Assembly: GCA_947381965.1 (NCBI GenBank) | Contig: CANCXX010000012.1 | Span: 32,642-96,641, forward strand | Source of the DNA: an uncultured bacterium | GTDB lineage: Bacteria; Bacillota; Clostridia; Lachnospirales; Lachnospiraceae | Reading direction: 5' to 3' | DNA: 64,000 nt | Position numbers and translations under genes: made by a program | The notes under the pieces: generated by a model | Seen by the model: the letters and a program-made list of their open reading frames with translations, nothing else | The model's database searches: none | Told to the model about the DNA's origin: nothing | Shown here: positions 1 through 7,866 of the stretch, one piece after another | How the letters are laid out: each line of letters begins with the position of its first letter | Position numbering within the stretch: the stretch's first letter is position 1

Positions 1-615
1 AAGTTAAAATGTCCTGTACTTTTTCTTTTAAGAGAGAAGGAGGAGATAGTAGTCAAAGGCAGAAGAAAGAGGGAAGGAGACAGGGAACTGCCCTTTTTGG
101 AGGAAATGAAGAGAAGCACAGCCAGAAGCCGGAAGGCATTGGTGTTTTTTATTTGGTTTGCTTCCTTTTGTTATTCCTCCATGCTTCAGATGTCGGCAGA
201 TATGGATGAGCTGGCAAGCGCATTGTTTTCCGTTATGATTTTGTTAATTGGGCTGATTTTGGCGTTTGTCACATTATTTCTTGCGGTTTCCACCGTTGTC
301 AGGGCTAATACAAAGACAATTGCCATGATGCACATATTTGGTTATTCCTTTAAAGAGTGCGGAACTGCCATATTAAATGGGTACCGTCCGGCGGCATGGA
401 TTGGGTTTGCCATTGGAACCATTTACCAGTATGGGTTGCTAAAAATTATGATTACGGTGGTCTTCAGGGATTGGGAAGGGATACCGGAATACCATTTTAA
501 CTGGAGTGTGTTTATGATAGTTTTGATTTCCTTCCTTATTATATATGAGATGATTATGTATGTCTGTTCCCTTCGGATAAAAAAGATTTCCATAAAAGAA
601 ATAGTGTTGGAGTAA
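1..615 (+). CDS. FtsX-type ABC transporter permease, C-terminal part (5' end outside window)
   Basis: The reading frame is open from the first base of the window to the stop at 613-615, so this is the 3' end of a longer gene and the apparent internal ATG at 97 is not needed as a start. About 200 residues are visible. After a basic cytoplasmic stretch there are four hydrophobic segments, and the chain ends in IKKISIKEIVLE, the kind of short basic tail found at the end of FtsX/MacB-fold permeases. This would be the last membrane domain of an ABC exporter permease. It stands upstream of a BceRS-like two-component system, so it may belong to the same antimicrobial peptide resistance locus. The exact subfamily cannot be told from this fragment. 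Confidence 0.7.
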   Translation, partial: KLKCPVLFLLREKEEIVVKGRRKREGDRELPFLEEMKRSTARSRKALVFFIWFASFCYSSMLQMSADMDELASALFSVMILLIGLILAFVTLFLAVSTVVRANTKTIAMMHIFGYSFKECGTAILNGYRPAAWIGFAIGTIYQYGLLKIMITVVFRDWEGIPEYHFNWSVFMIVLISFLIIYEMIMYVCSLRIKKISIKEIVLE

Positions 616-745
616 TTGATTCGCTGGTGATATACTATACGCATGGCAGGGCGTTTCCATGATTCCTGTAAATGAAATGGGAAGGCGGGAAGGGACTGTT
701 TTGTTTTCAGGCGTTTGGTGCCAAAAAATTTACAGGCGGTAGTAT

Positions 746-1420
746 ATGTTTCGTATTTTAATTGTGGAAGACGATAATGTGATATCTGGTGAAATAAAAA
801 AATATCTGGAAAAGTGGGGATACATGGCGGAGTGTGTTTCGGATTTTTCCAGCGTACTGCAGCATTTTGGCAGGTTCGAACCACAGCTTGTGCTTATGGA
901 TATCGGCCTGCCTTTTTATAATGGTTATTATTGGTGTGGGGAAATCAGAAAGCTGTCCCAGGTTCCCATTATTTTTATCTCATCTGCATCTGACAATATG
1001 AATATTGTGATGGCGGTAAACATGGGGGGAGATGATTTCATCATAAAACCTTTTGATTTGGAAATCTTGGGCGCTAAAGTACAGGCTATTTTGCGAAGGA
1101 CTTATTCGTTCCAGAGCCAGTCTTCGATTATAGAGCATAAAAACGTGTTTTTAAATTTATCAGACTTTTCTTTGTTATATAAGGGGGCCAGACTGGAGCT
1201 TACAAAGAATGAATTTAAAATCATGCAGGTATTGTTTGAAAGCGGCGGAAATATTGTTTCCCGCGAAAGTATTATGAAGCGGTTGTGGGATAGCGAGTGG
1301 TTTGTGGATGATAATACGCTGACGGTTAATGTAAACCGTTTAAGAAAGCGGCTGGATGAAATTGGCCTTAAGGACTTTATTCTGACAAGAAAGGGCGCAG
1401 GGTATCAGCTTGAAGAATAA
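746..1420 (+). CDS. OmpR-family response regulator, BceR-like
   Basis: A 224-residue response regulator. The N-terminal receiver domain (about residues 1-118) has the acidic pair near residues 9-10, the predicted phosphorylated Asp52 in LMDIGLP and the conserved Lys101 in IIKPF. The C-terminal winged helix (about 130-222) is of OmpR/PhoB type. It overlaps the following histidine kinase gene by 11 nt, so the two are translationally coupled. Its probable target is the inverted repeat at 3013-3028 ahead of the ABC transporter genes. In the BceR family such regulators turn on a peptide-sensing ABC transporter in response to cell wall-active peptides. Function as BceR-like is inferred from partner genes and kinase type. 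Confidence 0.9.
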   Translation: MFRILIVEDDNVISGEIKKYLEKWGYMAECVSDFSSVLQHFGRFEPQLVLMDIGLPFYNGYYWCGEIRKLSQVPIIFISSASDNMNIVMAVNMGGDDFIIKPFDLEILGAKVQAILRRTYSFQSQSSIIEHKNVFLNLSDFSLLYKGARLELTKNEFKIMQVLFESGGNIVSRESIMKRLWDSEWFVDDNTLTVNVNRLRKRLDEIGLKDFILTRKGAGYQLEE

Positions 1421-2444
1421 ACTTATTATTAAATTTTATATAAAAGAGCGGTTAGGGATGGTAATTATCTACGGGCTGATTGTTCTGGTTTTATTTATAC
1501 TGGCAGGACTATATGGATATACGGAAGCCATGAAAAATATGTCCTATGCTGTGTTTCTGATTGCCTTTTTTGGCATATGTGGGAGCGTATTTGACTTTGT
1601 CAGGTACAGAGACAGACAGCTGAAATTGATGTGGATGGCTGGAGTTATAGGGGAGCGTGACTATCATCTGCCAAGGGCTGCTTCTCTTGAAGAAAGGCTT
1701 TATCAGGAAATGATTATGGCTCTGGAGGAGGAAAAGCGCAGGCTGGTTACGGAATATGATGAGAAAAAAAGAGACATGGCGGATTATTATACCATGTGGA
1801 TTCACCAGATTAAAACGCCTATAGCGGCCCTGGGACTTTTACTGGAAGGAAGGGAAGGCGCGATGGAGGATGGGCGCATGAGGCATCAGGCGGAGGAAGA
1901 GTTATTTAAAATTGGGCAGTATGCGGAAATGGCTCTCCATTATGCGCGGCTGGAAAGCCTGTCTTCGGATTTACTGCTTAAACAATATGATGTATGCGAC
2001 CTTGTCAGAGGGGCGGTTAAAAAGTATGCGGTTTTGTTTATCGGAAGCGGGCTTTCTTTTTCTATGGAGGAATTTCATGCGGTGGCGGTAACAGACGAAA
2101 AGTGGCTTACTTTCGTGTTGGAACAGATTTTGTCCAATGCGCTTAAATATACAATGGAAGGAAAAATTTCTGTTTATGGGGCAGACGGTGAGGGCAGAAA
2201 AAGGGAAGGCAGCGTATCATACATTGTAATAGAAGACACTGGAATTGGCATCAGAGGAGAAGACCTTCCACGGATTTTTGAAAGAGGATTTACAGGCTAT
2301 AATGGCCGGATGGATAAAAAGTCCACAGGTATCGGTCTGTATCTTTGCAGGCAGATTATAGACAGATTGTCCCACACTATAAGGGTGGAGTCAACCGAAG
2401 GAAAAGGGACAAGAGTTGTGTTGGGGTTTGAGCAGATTCTATAA
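1410..2444 (+). CDS. intramembrane-sensing sensor histidine kinase, BceS-like
   Basis: A 344-residue kinase with two closely spaced transmembrane segments (about residues 17-35 and 44-62) and almost no extracellular loop, the arrangement of intramembrane-sensing BceS kinases. The phosphoacceptor is predicted to be His132 in WIHQIKTP. The ATPase part shows an N box (ILSNALKYT), a G1 box (IEDTGIGI) and a G2-like GIGLYLC. Kinases of this family do not sense the drug themselves. They are activated through the partner ABC transporter, here probably the BceAB-like pair at 3353-6137. The gene overlaps the response regulator by 11 nt. It is unusual that the transporter genes are not directly adjacent but lie 900 bp downstream behind a toxin locus. 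Confidence 0.9.
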   Translation: MKNKLIIKFYIKERLGMVIIYGLIVLVLFILAGLYGYTEAMKNMSYAVFLIAFFGICGSVFDFVRYRDRQLKLMWMAGVIGERDYHLPRAASLEERLYQEMIMALEEEKRRLVTEYDEKKRDMADYYTMWIHQIKTPIAALGLLLEGREGAMEDGRMRHQAEEELFKIGQYAEMALHYARLESLSSDLLLKQYDVCDLVRGAVKKYAVLFIGSGLSFSMEEFHAVAVTDEKWLTFVLEQILSNALKYTMEGKISVYGADGEGRKREGSVSYIVIEDTGIGIRGEDLPRIFERGFTGYNGRMDKKSTGIGLYLCRQIIDRLSHTIRVESTEGKGTRVVLGFEQIL

Positions 2445-2445
2445 T

Positions 2446-2550
2446 ATGCTCACCAAATTAACAATGATTTATCTGGCAGAATTATTGTCTTTTGATAAAA
2501 TGCGTCAGATGAAAGAAAAAGGACTGAGGCAGCTTTTGAGGAGCATTTAA
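2446..2550 (+). CDS. possible short ORF after the kinase gene
   Basis: ATG-initiated frame of 34 codons starting 1 nt after the kinase stop, with amphipathic, basic content (ends RQLLRSI). No ribosome binding site of its own is evident, but the stop-start closeness would allow coupling. No family is recognised. It could be a remnant of a longer gene or chance. Confidence 0.2.
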   Translation: MLTKLTMIYLAELLSFDKMRQMKEKGLRQLLRSI

Positions 2551-2568
2551 CGGAAAAGCGAAATAATA

Positions 2569-2597
2569 TTGCCCAATAGGGGAAATTGTGTTATATT
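2569..2597 (+). promoter_or_regulatory. promoter of the toxin gene
   Basis: TTGCCC (2569-2574), a 17-bp spacer and TATATT (2592-2597). Transcription would begin near 2604 and give a leader of about 90 nt before the toxin start. Confidence 0.6.
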
Positions 2598-2693
2598 GTG
2601 GATATAGGAAAACCATAGAGCCAGGCGGCTTTACCCCTCTTATTTTTCGGAGGGTTAAGTAGCCCTTCAGACGAAAGAAAGGAGGGTGAAACA

Positions 2694-2789
2694 ATGTATG
2701 TTACATATCAGGACTTAATTCAGATAGGTATACTCGTTGTCGCCCTTGCAAACTTGATTTATCGAATTTACAAGGGAAAAAAGAAATAG
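2694..2789 (+). CDS. small hydrophobic holin-like toxin of a type I toxin-antitoxin locus
   Basis: A 31-residue peptide beginning MYVTYQDLIQIGILVVALAN, with one membrane segment (about residues 8-24) followed by a Lys/Arg-rich tail ending KGKKK. Length, a near-perfect Shine-Dalgarno (AAAGGAGG, 2678-2685 region) and the composition match the putative holin-like toxin family (Hol_Tox) of Firmicutes, membrane-disturbing peptides kept silent by antisense RNA. A divergent promoter and a shared hairpin terminator lie just downstream, as expected for that system. It sits between a BceRS-like system and its presumed transporter. It was too short for ordinary ORF calling. Confidence 0.8.
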   Translation: MYVTYQDLIQIGILVVALANLIYRIYKGKKK

Positions 2790-2895
2790 CCGCCACTATT
2801 GGCAGTAGTGACGGCTTACTTCTACAACACAAATTGTAGAGATAAGTAATTTGCTATTCGGGGGTAGAGCCTCTTCTATGGCTTTTCCCTTTTCT
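2777..2895 (-). ncRNA. antisense RNA antitoxin (type I)
   Basis: Inferred RNA of about 118 nt. It starts near 2895 from the minus-strand promoter and ends at the hairpin 2788-2816 with its U-tract. It overlaps the last codons and the 3' untranslated part of the toxin mRNA, the geometry of txpA/RatA and bsrG/SR4 type loci in Bacillus. The transcript itself is not proven; promoter, overlap and terminator are seen in the sequence. Confidence 0.65.
2788..2816. terminator. shared hairpin at toxin 3' end / antitoxin RNA terminator
   Basis: Stem 2788-2798 with 2806-2816 (10 of 11 pairs, 7-nt loop). The minus-strand side is followed by a U-rich tract (complement of the A-run 2777-2787), so it ends the leftward antisense RNA. 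It may also stabilise or end the toxin mRNA. Confidence 0.75.
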
Positions 2896-2901
2896 GCATC
2901 T

Positions 2902-2930
2902 AATATAGCACATCTAGGGGCAGCAAGCAA
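2902..2930 (-). promoter_or_regulatory. promoter of the antitoxin RNA
   Basis: On the minus strand TTGCTT (2930-2925), 17-bp spacer, TATATT (2907-2902). The -10 is preceded by TGC, giving an extended -10. Stronger looking than the toxin promoter, as usual for type I antitoxins. Confidence 0.7.
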
Positions 2931-2944
2931 GAGGTTTTTGCCCT

Positions 2945-2969
2945 TAGAGCATTTTTCAAACACGCTCTA
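2945..2969. repeat. dispersed hairpin repeat, copy 1
   Basis: TAGAGC, a 13-nt loop ATTTTTCAAACAC, GCTCTA. The same 13-nt core occurs at 55310-55322 (inverted) with different but still complementary flanks, and again at 60173-60185. Confidence 0.6.
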
Positions 2970-3012
2970 GAATGCCCATAAGATATGTGAAGATATAAGA
3001 ACCAGCCGGAAC

Positions 3013-3049
3013 CTTACAAAAATGTAAGAAAAGGACAAGGAAATGTAAG
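3013..3049. promoter_or_regulatory. BceR-type operator of the ABC transporter genes
   Basis: Perfect inverted repeat CTTACA-AAAA-TGTAAG at 3013-3028, followed one to two helical turns later by a half site TGTAAG at 3044-3049. BceR-like regulators are known to bind inverted repeats with a 4-nt spacer plus a secondary site. TATAAA/TACAAT -10 candidates lie at 3082-3093 without a good -35, fitting an activator-dependent promoter. Confidence 0.65.
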
Positions 3050-3121
3050 CCAGATACATGGCAGGACATTTCCTTTTTGTTTACAATATAAATACAACCT
3101 GGAAGAAAAATACAAATATTT

Positions 3122-3335
3122 GGAACTTGAAACAGTAAGAGAGAAGGAAGTGCCCAGATGAAAAACAGGATGGGGAAGCAGACTGGAGTTCATCTGAGGG
3201 TCAGGGCGCTGACGGAGCGATTACGGAACTTGAAACAGTAAGAGAGAAGGAAGCGCCCAGATGAAAAACAGGATGGGGAAGCAGACTGGAGTTCATCTGA
3301 GGGTCAGGGCGCTGACGGAGCGATTACGGAACTTG
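3122..3335 (+). repeat. 103-bp tandem duplication
   Basis: Bases 3122-3224 are repeated at 3225-3327 with a single difference (T at 3151, C at 3254), then a third partial copy of 8 bases begins at 3328. Each copy carries a ribosome binding site and a mini-ORF. The near identity points to a recent duplication in the leader of the BceAB-like genes. Confidence 0.95.
3158..3241 (+). CDS. mini-ORF 1 in duplicated leader
   Basis: A 27-codon frame starting MKNRMGKQTG and ending RLRNLKQ, strongly basic, with AGAAGGAAG seven bases before the ATG. Because it lies in the leader of a peptide-antibiotic transporter it could be a regulatory leader peptide. Whether it is translated is unknown. Confidence 0.35.
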   Translation: MKNRMGKQTGVHLRVRALTERLRNLKQ

Positions 3336-3338
3336 TAA
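3261..3338 (+). CDS. mini-ORF 2 in duplicated leader
   Basis: Second copy of the same frame, 25 codons, ending two residues earlier because the downstream sequence differs (stop TAA at 3336-3338). Its stop lies 14 nt before the BceA-like start, and the RBS of that gene (AGGAG, 3339-3343 region) directly follows, so coupling is possible. Confidence 0.35.
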   Translation: MKNRMGKQTGVHLRVRALTERLRNL

Positions 3339-3352
3339 TAGGAGAAAAAAAT

Positions 3353-4159
3353 ATGCCGCTTTTGGAAGTAAAGAATGTAAAAAAAATTTATACCACCCGT
3401 TTTGGTGCAATCAAGGTTCAAGCCTTAAATGATGTGAATTTTTCTGTGGAAGAGGGGGAGTATGTGGCAATTATGGGAGAGTCCGGTTCAGGCAAAACCA
3501 CGCTGCTAAATATTTTAGCTTCTTTGGATAAGCCTACCAGCGGTCAGGTAATTTTAAATGGAAAGAATCTGACAGAGGTGCGGCAGAGAGATATTTGTGC
3601 TTTCCGCAGGGAACATCTGGGATTTGTGTTTCAGGATTTCAATTTGTTAGATACCATGTCCTTAAAGGATAATATTTTTTTGCCGCTGGTGCTGGCAGGC
3701 ACAAAGTATGAGGAGATGGAAAGGCGGCTGGTACCTCTTGCCAGGAAATTATCAATTTTGGAGCTGCTGGATAAATACCCCTATGAGGTTTCAGGGGGAC
3801 AAAAGCAGAGAGCAGCAGCATGTCGGGCACTGATTACAGAACCGGATATCATTCTTGCGGATGAGCCTACAGGGGCGCTGGACTCCAAGGCATCAGGCAA
3901 ACTGTTAAAGCTATTTGGAGAGATTAATAAAGAAGGGCAGACGATTCTTATGGTAACGCACAGTATCCAGGCGGCAAGCCATGCGGGACGGGTGCTGTTT
4001 ATTAAGGATGGATGTGTGTTTCATCAGATTTACAGGGGCAGTCAGAATAATGATGCTATGTACAAGATGATTTCTGATGCTCTTACCGTTTTGCAGACAG
4101 AAAATCTGCAAAAACAGGAAGCAGGACAAGCGGTGGCCGGGGAGGTATCATATGAATAA
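3353..4159 (+). CDS. ABC transporter ATP-binding protein, BceA-like
   Basis: A 268-residue ATPase of the MacB/BceA class: Walker A GESGSGKTT (about residues 42-50), Q-loop FVFQDFNLLD, signature VSGGQKQR, Walker B IILADEPTGALD and the switch His in VTHSIQ. Family members work with a ten-helix permease to sense and detach antimicrobial peptides from lipid II cycle targets. It overlaps the permease gene by 8 nt. Regulation is probably through the operator at 3013-3049 by the regulator at 746-1420. The C-terminal 40 residues beyond the usual domain are polar. Confidence 0.93.
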   Translation: MPLLEVKNVKKIYTTRFGAIKVQALNDVNFSVEEGEYVAIMGESGSGKTTLLNILASLDKPTSGQVILNGKNLTEVRQRDICAFRREHLGFVFQDFNLLDTMSLKDNIFLPLVLAGTKYEEMERRLVPLARKLSILELLDKYPYEVSGGQKQRAAACRALITEPDIILADEPTGALDSKASGKLLKLFGEINKEGQTILMVTHSIQAASHAGRVLFIKDGCVFHQIYRGSQNNDAMYKMISDALTVLQTENLQKQEAGQAVAGEVSYE

Positions 4160-6137
4160 ATGGAAGCTGCTGCCTCGAATGGCGGCAAAGGGAATGTTAC
4201 AGAATGGAACAGTATATTATCCGTATTTAATGGCCGGGATTTTTTCAGCCTTTACCTGGTTTGTATTTTCATCCATACTATGTAATGATTTAATGATGAA
4301 GCTTCCAAGAAGCGCTTACGCATGGATGATGTTAAGCATTGGACGCGTACTGTTGGGGCTGATATTGATTCCCTTCCTTTATTATGCCAATAGCTTTCTG
4401 GTGAAAAGACGGACAAAGGAAATTGGCCTTTATAGTATTCTGGGACTGGAAAAAAGGCATATTGGCATTATGCTTTTTTGTGAAGCGGCGATGACCTATG
4501 GGATTGTGATGGCAGGAGGGATTTTGCTGGGAGTGGTACTTTCCAAGCTGCTTTTCCTTTTACTCCTTAAGCTGATTTCTGTTCCCATGGACATTACATT
4601 TGTTTTTACATGGAAAGCATTTAGGGAAACGCTTGCTTTTTTTGCAGTGGTGTATGCAGTTAACTTTTTAAACGGGCTGATACAGGTGGGAAAATCAAGG
4701 CCGGTAGAGCTTCTTTCCGGAAGTAAAAAAGGAGAAAAAGAGCCCAGAATGGCGGGAATTTATGCGGTTTTGGGAGTTATTTTTCTTGGGGCAGGGTATG
4801 TCACCTCCATACGATCGCAGCTGAACAGTGAAATATTTATTGATTTTTTCTTAGCAGTATTTTGGGTGATAATCGGGACCTATTTGTTATTTACTTCCGG
4901 CAGTGTTATGATTTTAAAACTGCTTAAGAAAAACAGGAAGTTTTATTACCGAAGAGAAAACTTTGTCACTGTGTCTGGTATGCTGTACCGGATGAAAAAA
5001 AATGCAGCCGGCCTTTCTAACATCTGCATTTTTTCAACTATGGTAGTTATCACGCTGACTTGTACAGTTGTGCTGTATTTGGGGCTGGAGGAGCTTACCC
5101 ATTTCGTATACCCTTATGATGTGCTGATAAGCTATGGCGCCAAAGGACCTGCACGGGAGCAGATGGAGGATAAGGTGCAGGAAACAGTAAAAGCCCAGGG
5201 TGGAGAAATTTCCAGAGTGGATATTTATGATCTCAGAAGCTTTTCCTGCAGTTTAAGTGACAACCGGTTTGAATCGCCCCTTTCTAATTTTATGGACAAT
5301 TATAGCGTAAGATTTCTCACTCTGGAAGATTACAACCGGATTGAAGGGGAACAGCAGACTCTTGAAGAGGGACAGATACTGTTTTATTCAGAGGGAAAAG
5401 ACGCTGGTTTTGATACGCTGGAGTTTATGGGAATGCCGCTGGAAATAAAGGAAGAGGTAAAGAATATGTTTCCTTATCCTAAAGCGGAAAAAGATAGCTT
5501 TGGCTCAGGCTATGTTGTGGTGGTAAGGGATAAGGAGGCCCTGGCACAGTGTACAAGAGCATATGCCGACCTAAATGGCGTCACTGATGTGGAGGGATTT
5601 TTGGAAAGCAGTTACCGGGATGTAGGTGTGGTTTTAGAAGGTGAGGAACCAGTTAAGGAGCGTATTGTAAATGAACTGTTAGCCTGGGGCAGAGCACAGG
5701 GGGAGGAATCCCATCGCGATGGACTGTCACTGCGGGCAGATCTTCATTCCACGTATGGAGGACTATTGTTTATCGGAATTTTGTTTGGGTTGATTTTTTT
5801 TATGTGTCTTTTGCTAATTATGTATTATAAACAGATTTCGGAAGGTTATGAGGACAGAGGAAGCTTTGAAATTATGCAGAAAGTGGGAATGAGCCACAAG
5901 GAAATCAGAAGCACAGTGCGCCGCCAGATCCTTCTTGTATTTTTCATGCCCCTGGCAGGAGCGCTGCTGCATACTTTTGCGGGGATGTTTATGGTAGAAA
6001 ATCTGATGGCTGCGCTGCAACTGTTTGACAGCCATCTGATGGCAGTCAGCGCCGTGATGATTTCTCTGGTGTTTATATTGGTTTATGGCGTCAGCTATCT
6101 GACCACAGCAAAAACATATTACAGGATTATCAGCTGA
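4152..6137 (+). CDS. ABC transporter permease, BceB-like
   Basis: A 661-residue membrane protein of the FtsX-like class with about ten transmembrane segments and a large extracytoplasmic region (roughly residues 320-530) between membrane segments 7 and 8, which is the hallmark of BceB permeases and the part that determines peptide specificity. The start at 4152 is chosen because GGAGG stands ten bases upstream and it overlaps the ATPase stop by 8 nt. A longer frame from 4077 would run through the ATPase gene. It is expected to form a complex with the ATPase and to signal to the kinase at 1410-2444. Confidence 0.92.
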   Translation: MNKWKLLPRMAAKGMLQNGTVYYPYLMAGIFSAFTWFVFSSILCNDLMMKLPRSAYAWMMLSIGRVLLGLILIPFLYYANSFLVKRRTKEIGLYSILGLEKRHIGIMLFCEAAMTYGIVMAGGILLGVVLSKLLFLLLLKLISVPMDITFVFTWKAFRETLAFFAVVYAVNFLNGLIQVGKSRPVELLSGSKKGEKEPRMAGIYAVLGVIFLGAGYVTSIRSQLNSEIFIDFFLAVFWVIIGTYLLFTSGSVMILKLLKKNRKFYYRRENFVTVSGMLYRMKKNAAGLSNICIFSTMVVITLTCTVVLYLGLEELTHFVYPYDVLISYGAKGPAREQMEDKVQETVKAQGGEISRVDIYDLRSFSCSLSDNRFESPLSNFMDNYSVRFLTLEDYNRIEGEQQTLEEGQILFYSEGKDAGFDTLEFMGMPLEIKEEVKNMFPYPKAEKDSFGSGYVVVVRDKEALAQCTRAYADLNGVTDVEGFLESSYRDVGVVLEGEEPVKERIVNELLAWGRAQGEESHRDGLSLRADLHSTYGGLLFIGILFGLIFFMCLLLIMYYKQISEGYEDRGSFEIMQKVGMSHKEIRSTVRRQILLVFFMPLAGALLHTFAGMFMVENLMAALQLFDSHLMAVSAVMISLVFILVYGVSYLTTAKTYYRIIS

Positions 6138-6233
6138 AACCTTAAAAATTCATAAATTTTAACAGCATTCATTTTATTTCGCCCTGCCGGATGTTACAAT
6201 AAAAGTAATATTTGGAGGGCGAAATTTTATATT

Positions 6234-6977
6234 ATGTATGTAATTTTGTTTTTGACAGGGGCATTATTTCTTGTATATTTTTTATGTATTGCCTTTTTTG
6301 TGGGGCATGGAACTAATTTTTATTTTATATGGCTGATTCTTGGCGCAGGGGCAATGGCGTTATCCTTTCTTATAAAAAAGGGAATTTGGGAAAACCATGT
6401 GCCAGGATGGTTTAGGAGGCTTTTCGTAACCCTGGTCTGTCTGGGGAGCGTGTTGTTTGTAATTGTGGAGGGATGTATTTTAAGCGGATTTTCACAGAAA
6501 GGTCCTGACGGGCTGGACTATCTGGTGGTACTTGGAGCGCAGGTGAAGAGAAGCGGCCCCTCCAAAGCATTGCAGTACCGGCTGGACGAAGCCTGCGTTT
6601 ATCTTGAAAAAAATGAAAATACAAAGGTGATTGTATCAGGAGGACGAGGGTCGGACGAACATATCTCTGAGGCACAGGGGATGTACGATTATCTGGTGGA
6701 GCAGGGAATTGCACCGGAACGGATTATCAAAGAGGACCAGTCAAAAAATACTTTCCAAAATCTGACTTTTTCTGCCAGGTTTCTGGATAAAGAGAAAAAC
6801 AGCGTTGGGGTGGTAAGCAACAATTTCCATATATTCCGTGCTGTCAAAATTGCACAAAAGGCGGGATATGGCAATGTCTGCGGCATTGCGGCAAGAGGAG
6901 AGCCGTTTTTACAGTACAATAACATGATGCGGGAATTTTTGGGGGTAATGAAAGATTTTCTTTCAGGAAATATGTGA
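6234..6977 (+). CDS. YdcF/SanA-family (DUF218) membrane protein
   Basis: 247 residues. Three to four N-terminal membrane segments (about 1-85) are followed by a DUF218 domain with the typical start YLVVLGAQV, the central IVSGGRG and EDQSKNTFQNLTF, and the late VVSNNFHIFRA motif. Members such as SanA and ElyC influence cell envelope integrity and peptidoglycan or lipid carrier metabolism, but no reaction is established for this group. GGAGGG precedes the ATG by about 15 nt, and a TGTTACAAT extended -10 lies near 6191-6199, so it is probably its own transcription unit. Confidence 0.85.
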   Translation: MYVILFLTGALFLVYFLCIAFFVGHGTNFYFIWLILGAGAMALSFLIKKGIWENHVPGWFRRLFVTLVCLGSVLFVIVEGCILSGFSQKGPDGLDYLVVLGAQVKRSGPSKALQYRLDEACVYLEKNENTKVIVSGGRGSDEHISEAQGMYDYLVEQGIAPERIIKEDQSKNTFQNLTFSARFLDKEKNSVGVVSNNFHIFRAVKIAQKAGYGNVCGIAARGEPFLQYNNMMREFLGVMKDFLSGNM

Positions 6978-6985
6978 GAATGATT

Positions 6986-7035
6986 CCTGCAAGCAATGAG
7001 TCAAGGGGATGCGAAGCTTCCATTTGACGAATACT
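6986..7035 (+). repeat. partial copy of structured repeat family B
   Basis: The stretch from AGCAATGAGTCAA through GATGCGAAG and CCATTTGACGAA matches the left part of the repeats at 19315-19439 and 50528-50652, then similarity stops. It lies directly after the ydcF-like gene. Confidence 0.55.
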
Positions 7036-7063
7036 TTACAAATATTCTTATTATAAGTAGAAT
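7035..7063 (+). promoter_or_regulatory. promoter of the sirtuin gene
   Basis: TTTACA (7035-7040), 17-bp spacer, TAGAAT (7058-7063), followed by a 40-nt leader with GAGAAGGGAAGGGG before the ATG. Confidence 0.45.
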
Positions 7064-7102
7064 AAAAGAAGATACAAAAAGAGAGAAGGGAAGGGGATTA
7101 AG

Positions 7103-7819
7103 ATGGACCAGATAGAAAAACTGCGGGAATTTGTAAATAACAGTGATAATATTGTATTCTTTGGGGGAGCAGGTGTTTCCACGGAAAGCGGTATTCCGGA
7201 TTTCAGGAGCGTGGACGGACTGTACAATCAAAAGTATGATTATCCCCCGGAGACAATTTTAAGCCACACATTTTATAGGAGAAAGCCGGACGAGTTCTTC
7301 AGGTTTTATCAGGATAAAATGCTATGTCTGGATGCAAAGCCCAATGCAGCTCATTTAAAACTGGCACAGTGGGAGAAGGAAGGGAAGCTAAAGGCGGTTA
7401 TTACCCAGAACATTGACGGCCTTCATCAGGCAGCGGGCAGCAGCAGGGTGCTTGAGCTTCATGGAAGCGTACTTAGGAACTATTGTGAGGAATGCGGAAA
7501 ATTTTTTGATGCTTTTTACATGCTTCATGCGCAGGGAGTGCCTAAATGTGACCACTGCGGCGGACCTGTTAAACCGGATGTGGTTTTGTATGAGGAAGGA
7601 CTGGACGATAAGACCCTTAAGGATGCTATAAATTATATAAGAAATGCAGATGTACTGATTGTGGGCGGTACTTCACTGGTGGTTTATCCGGCGGCCGGAC
7701 TGATAGATTACTATAGAGGCAATAAACTGGTGCTGGTCAATAAGACGCCTACGGCAAGAGACAAAGGGGCGGATCTTGTGGTACAGGGAAGCATTGGGGA
7801 AATATTTGCGGTGTTGTAA
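7103..7819 (+). CDS. cobB: NAD-dependent protein deacetylase, sirtuin (CobB/SIR2 type)
   Basis: 238 residues, normal for bacterial sirtuins. NAD-binding motif GAGVSTESGIPDFR at about residues 22-35, TQNIDGLH at 101-108, catalytic His120 in LELHGSV, and a zinc site of two CxxC pairs (Cys128/131 and Cys149/152). It removes acetyl groups from lysines using NAD+, giving O-acetyl-ADP-ribose and nicotinamide; known targets in bacteria include acetyl-CoA synthetase. It is followed 48 nt later by a DUF951 gene, probably on the same transcript. All catalytic residues are intact. Confidence 0.95.
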   Translation: MDQIEKLREFVNNSDNIVFFGGAGVSTESGIPDFRSVDGLYNQKYDYPPETILSHTFYRRKPDEFFRFYQDKMLCLDAKPNAAHLKLAQWEKEGKLKAVITQNIDGLHQAAGSSRVLELHGSVLRNYCEECGKFFDAFYMLHAQGVPKCDHCGGPVKPDVVLYEEGLDDKTLKDAINYIRNADVLIVGGTSLVVYPAAGLIDYYRGNKLVLVNKTPTARDKGADLVVQGSIGEIFAVL

Positions 7820-7866
7820 AACTGGCGGTACAGGGAATACAATATTGTATCAGAAAGGGGTTATTT

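Noticed and set aside
9-209. Separate small gene or frameshift at the left edge
   Set aside because: The frame of the FtsX permease is open from base 1, so the other-frame ORF is a shadow and no frameshift is needed.
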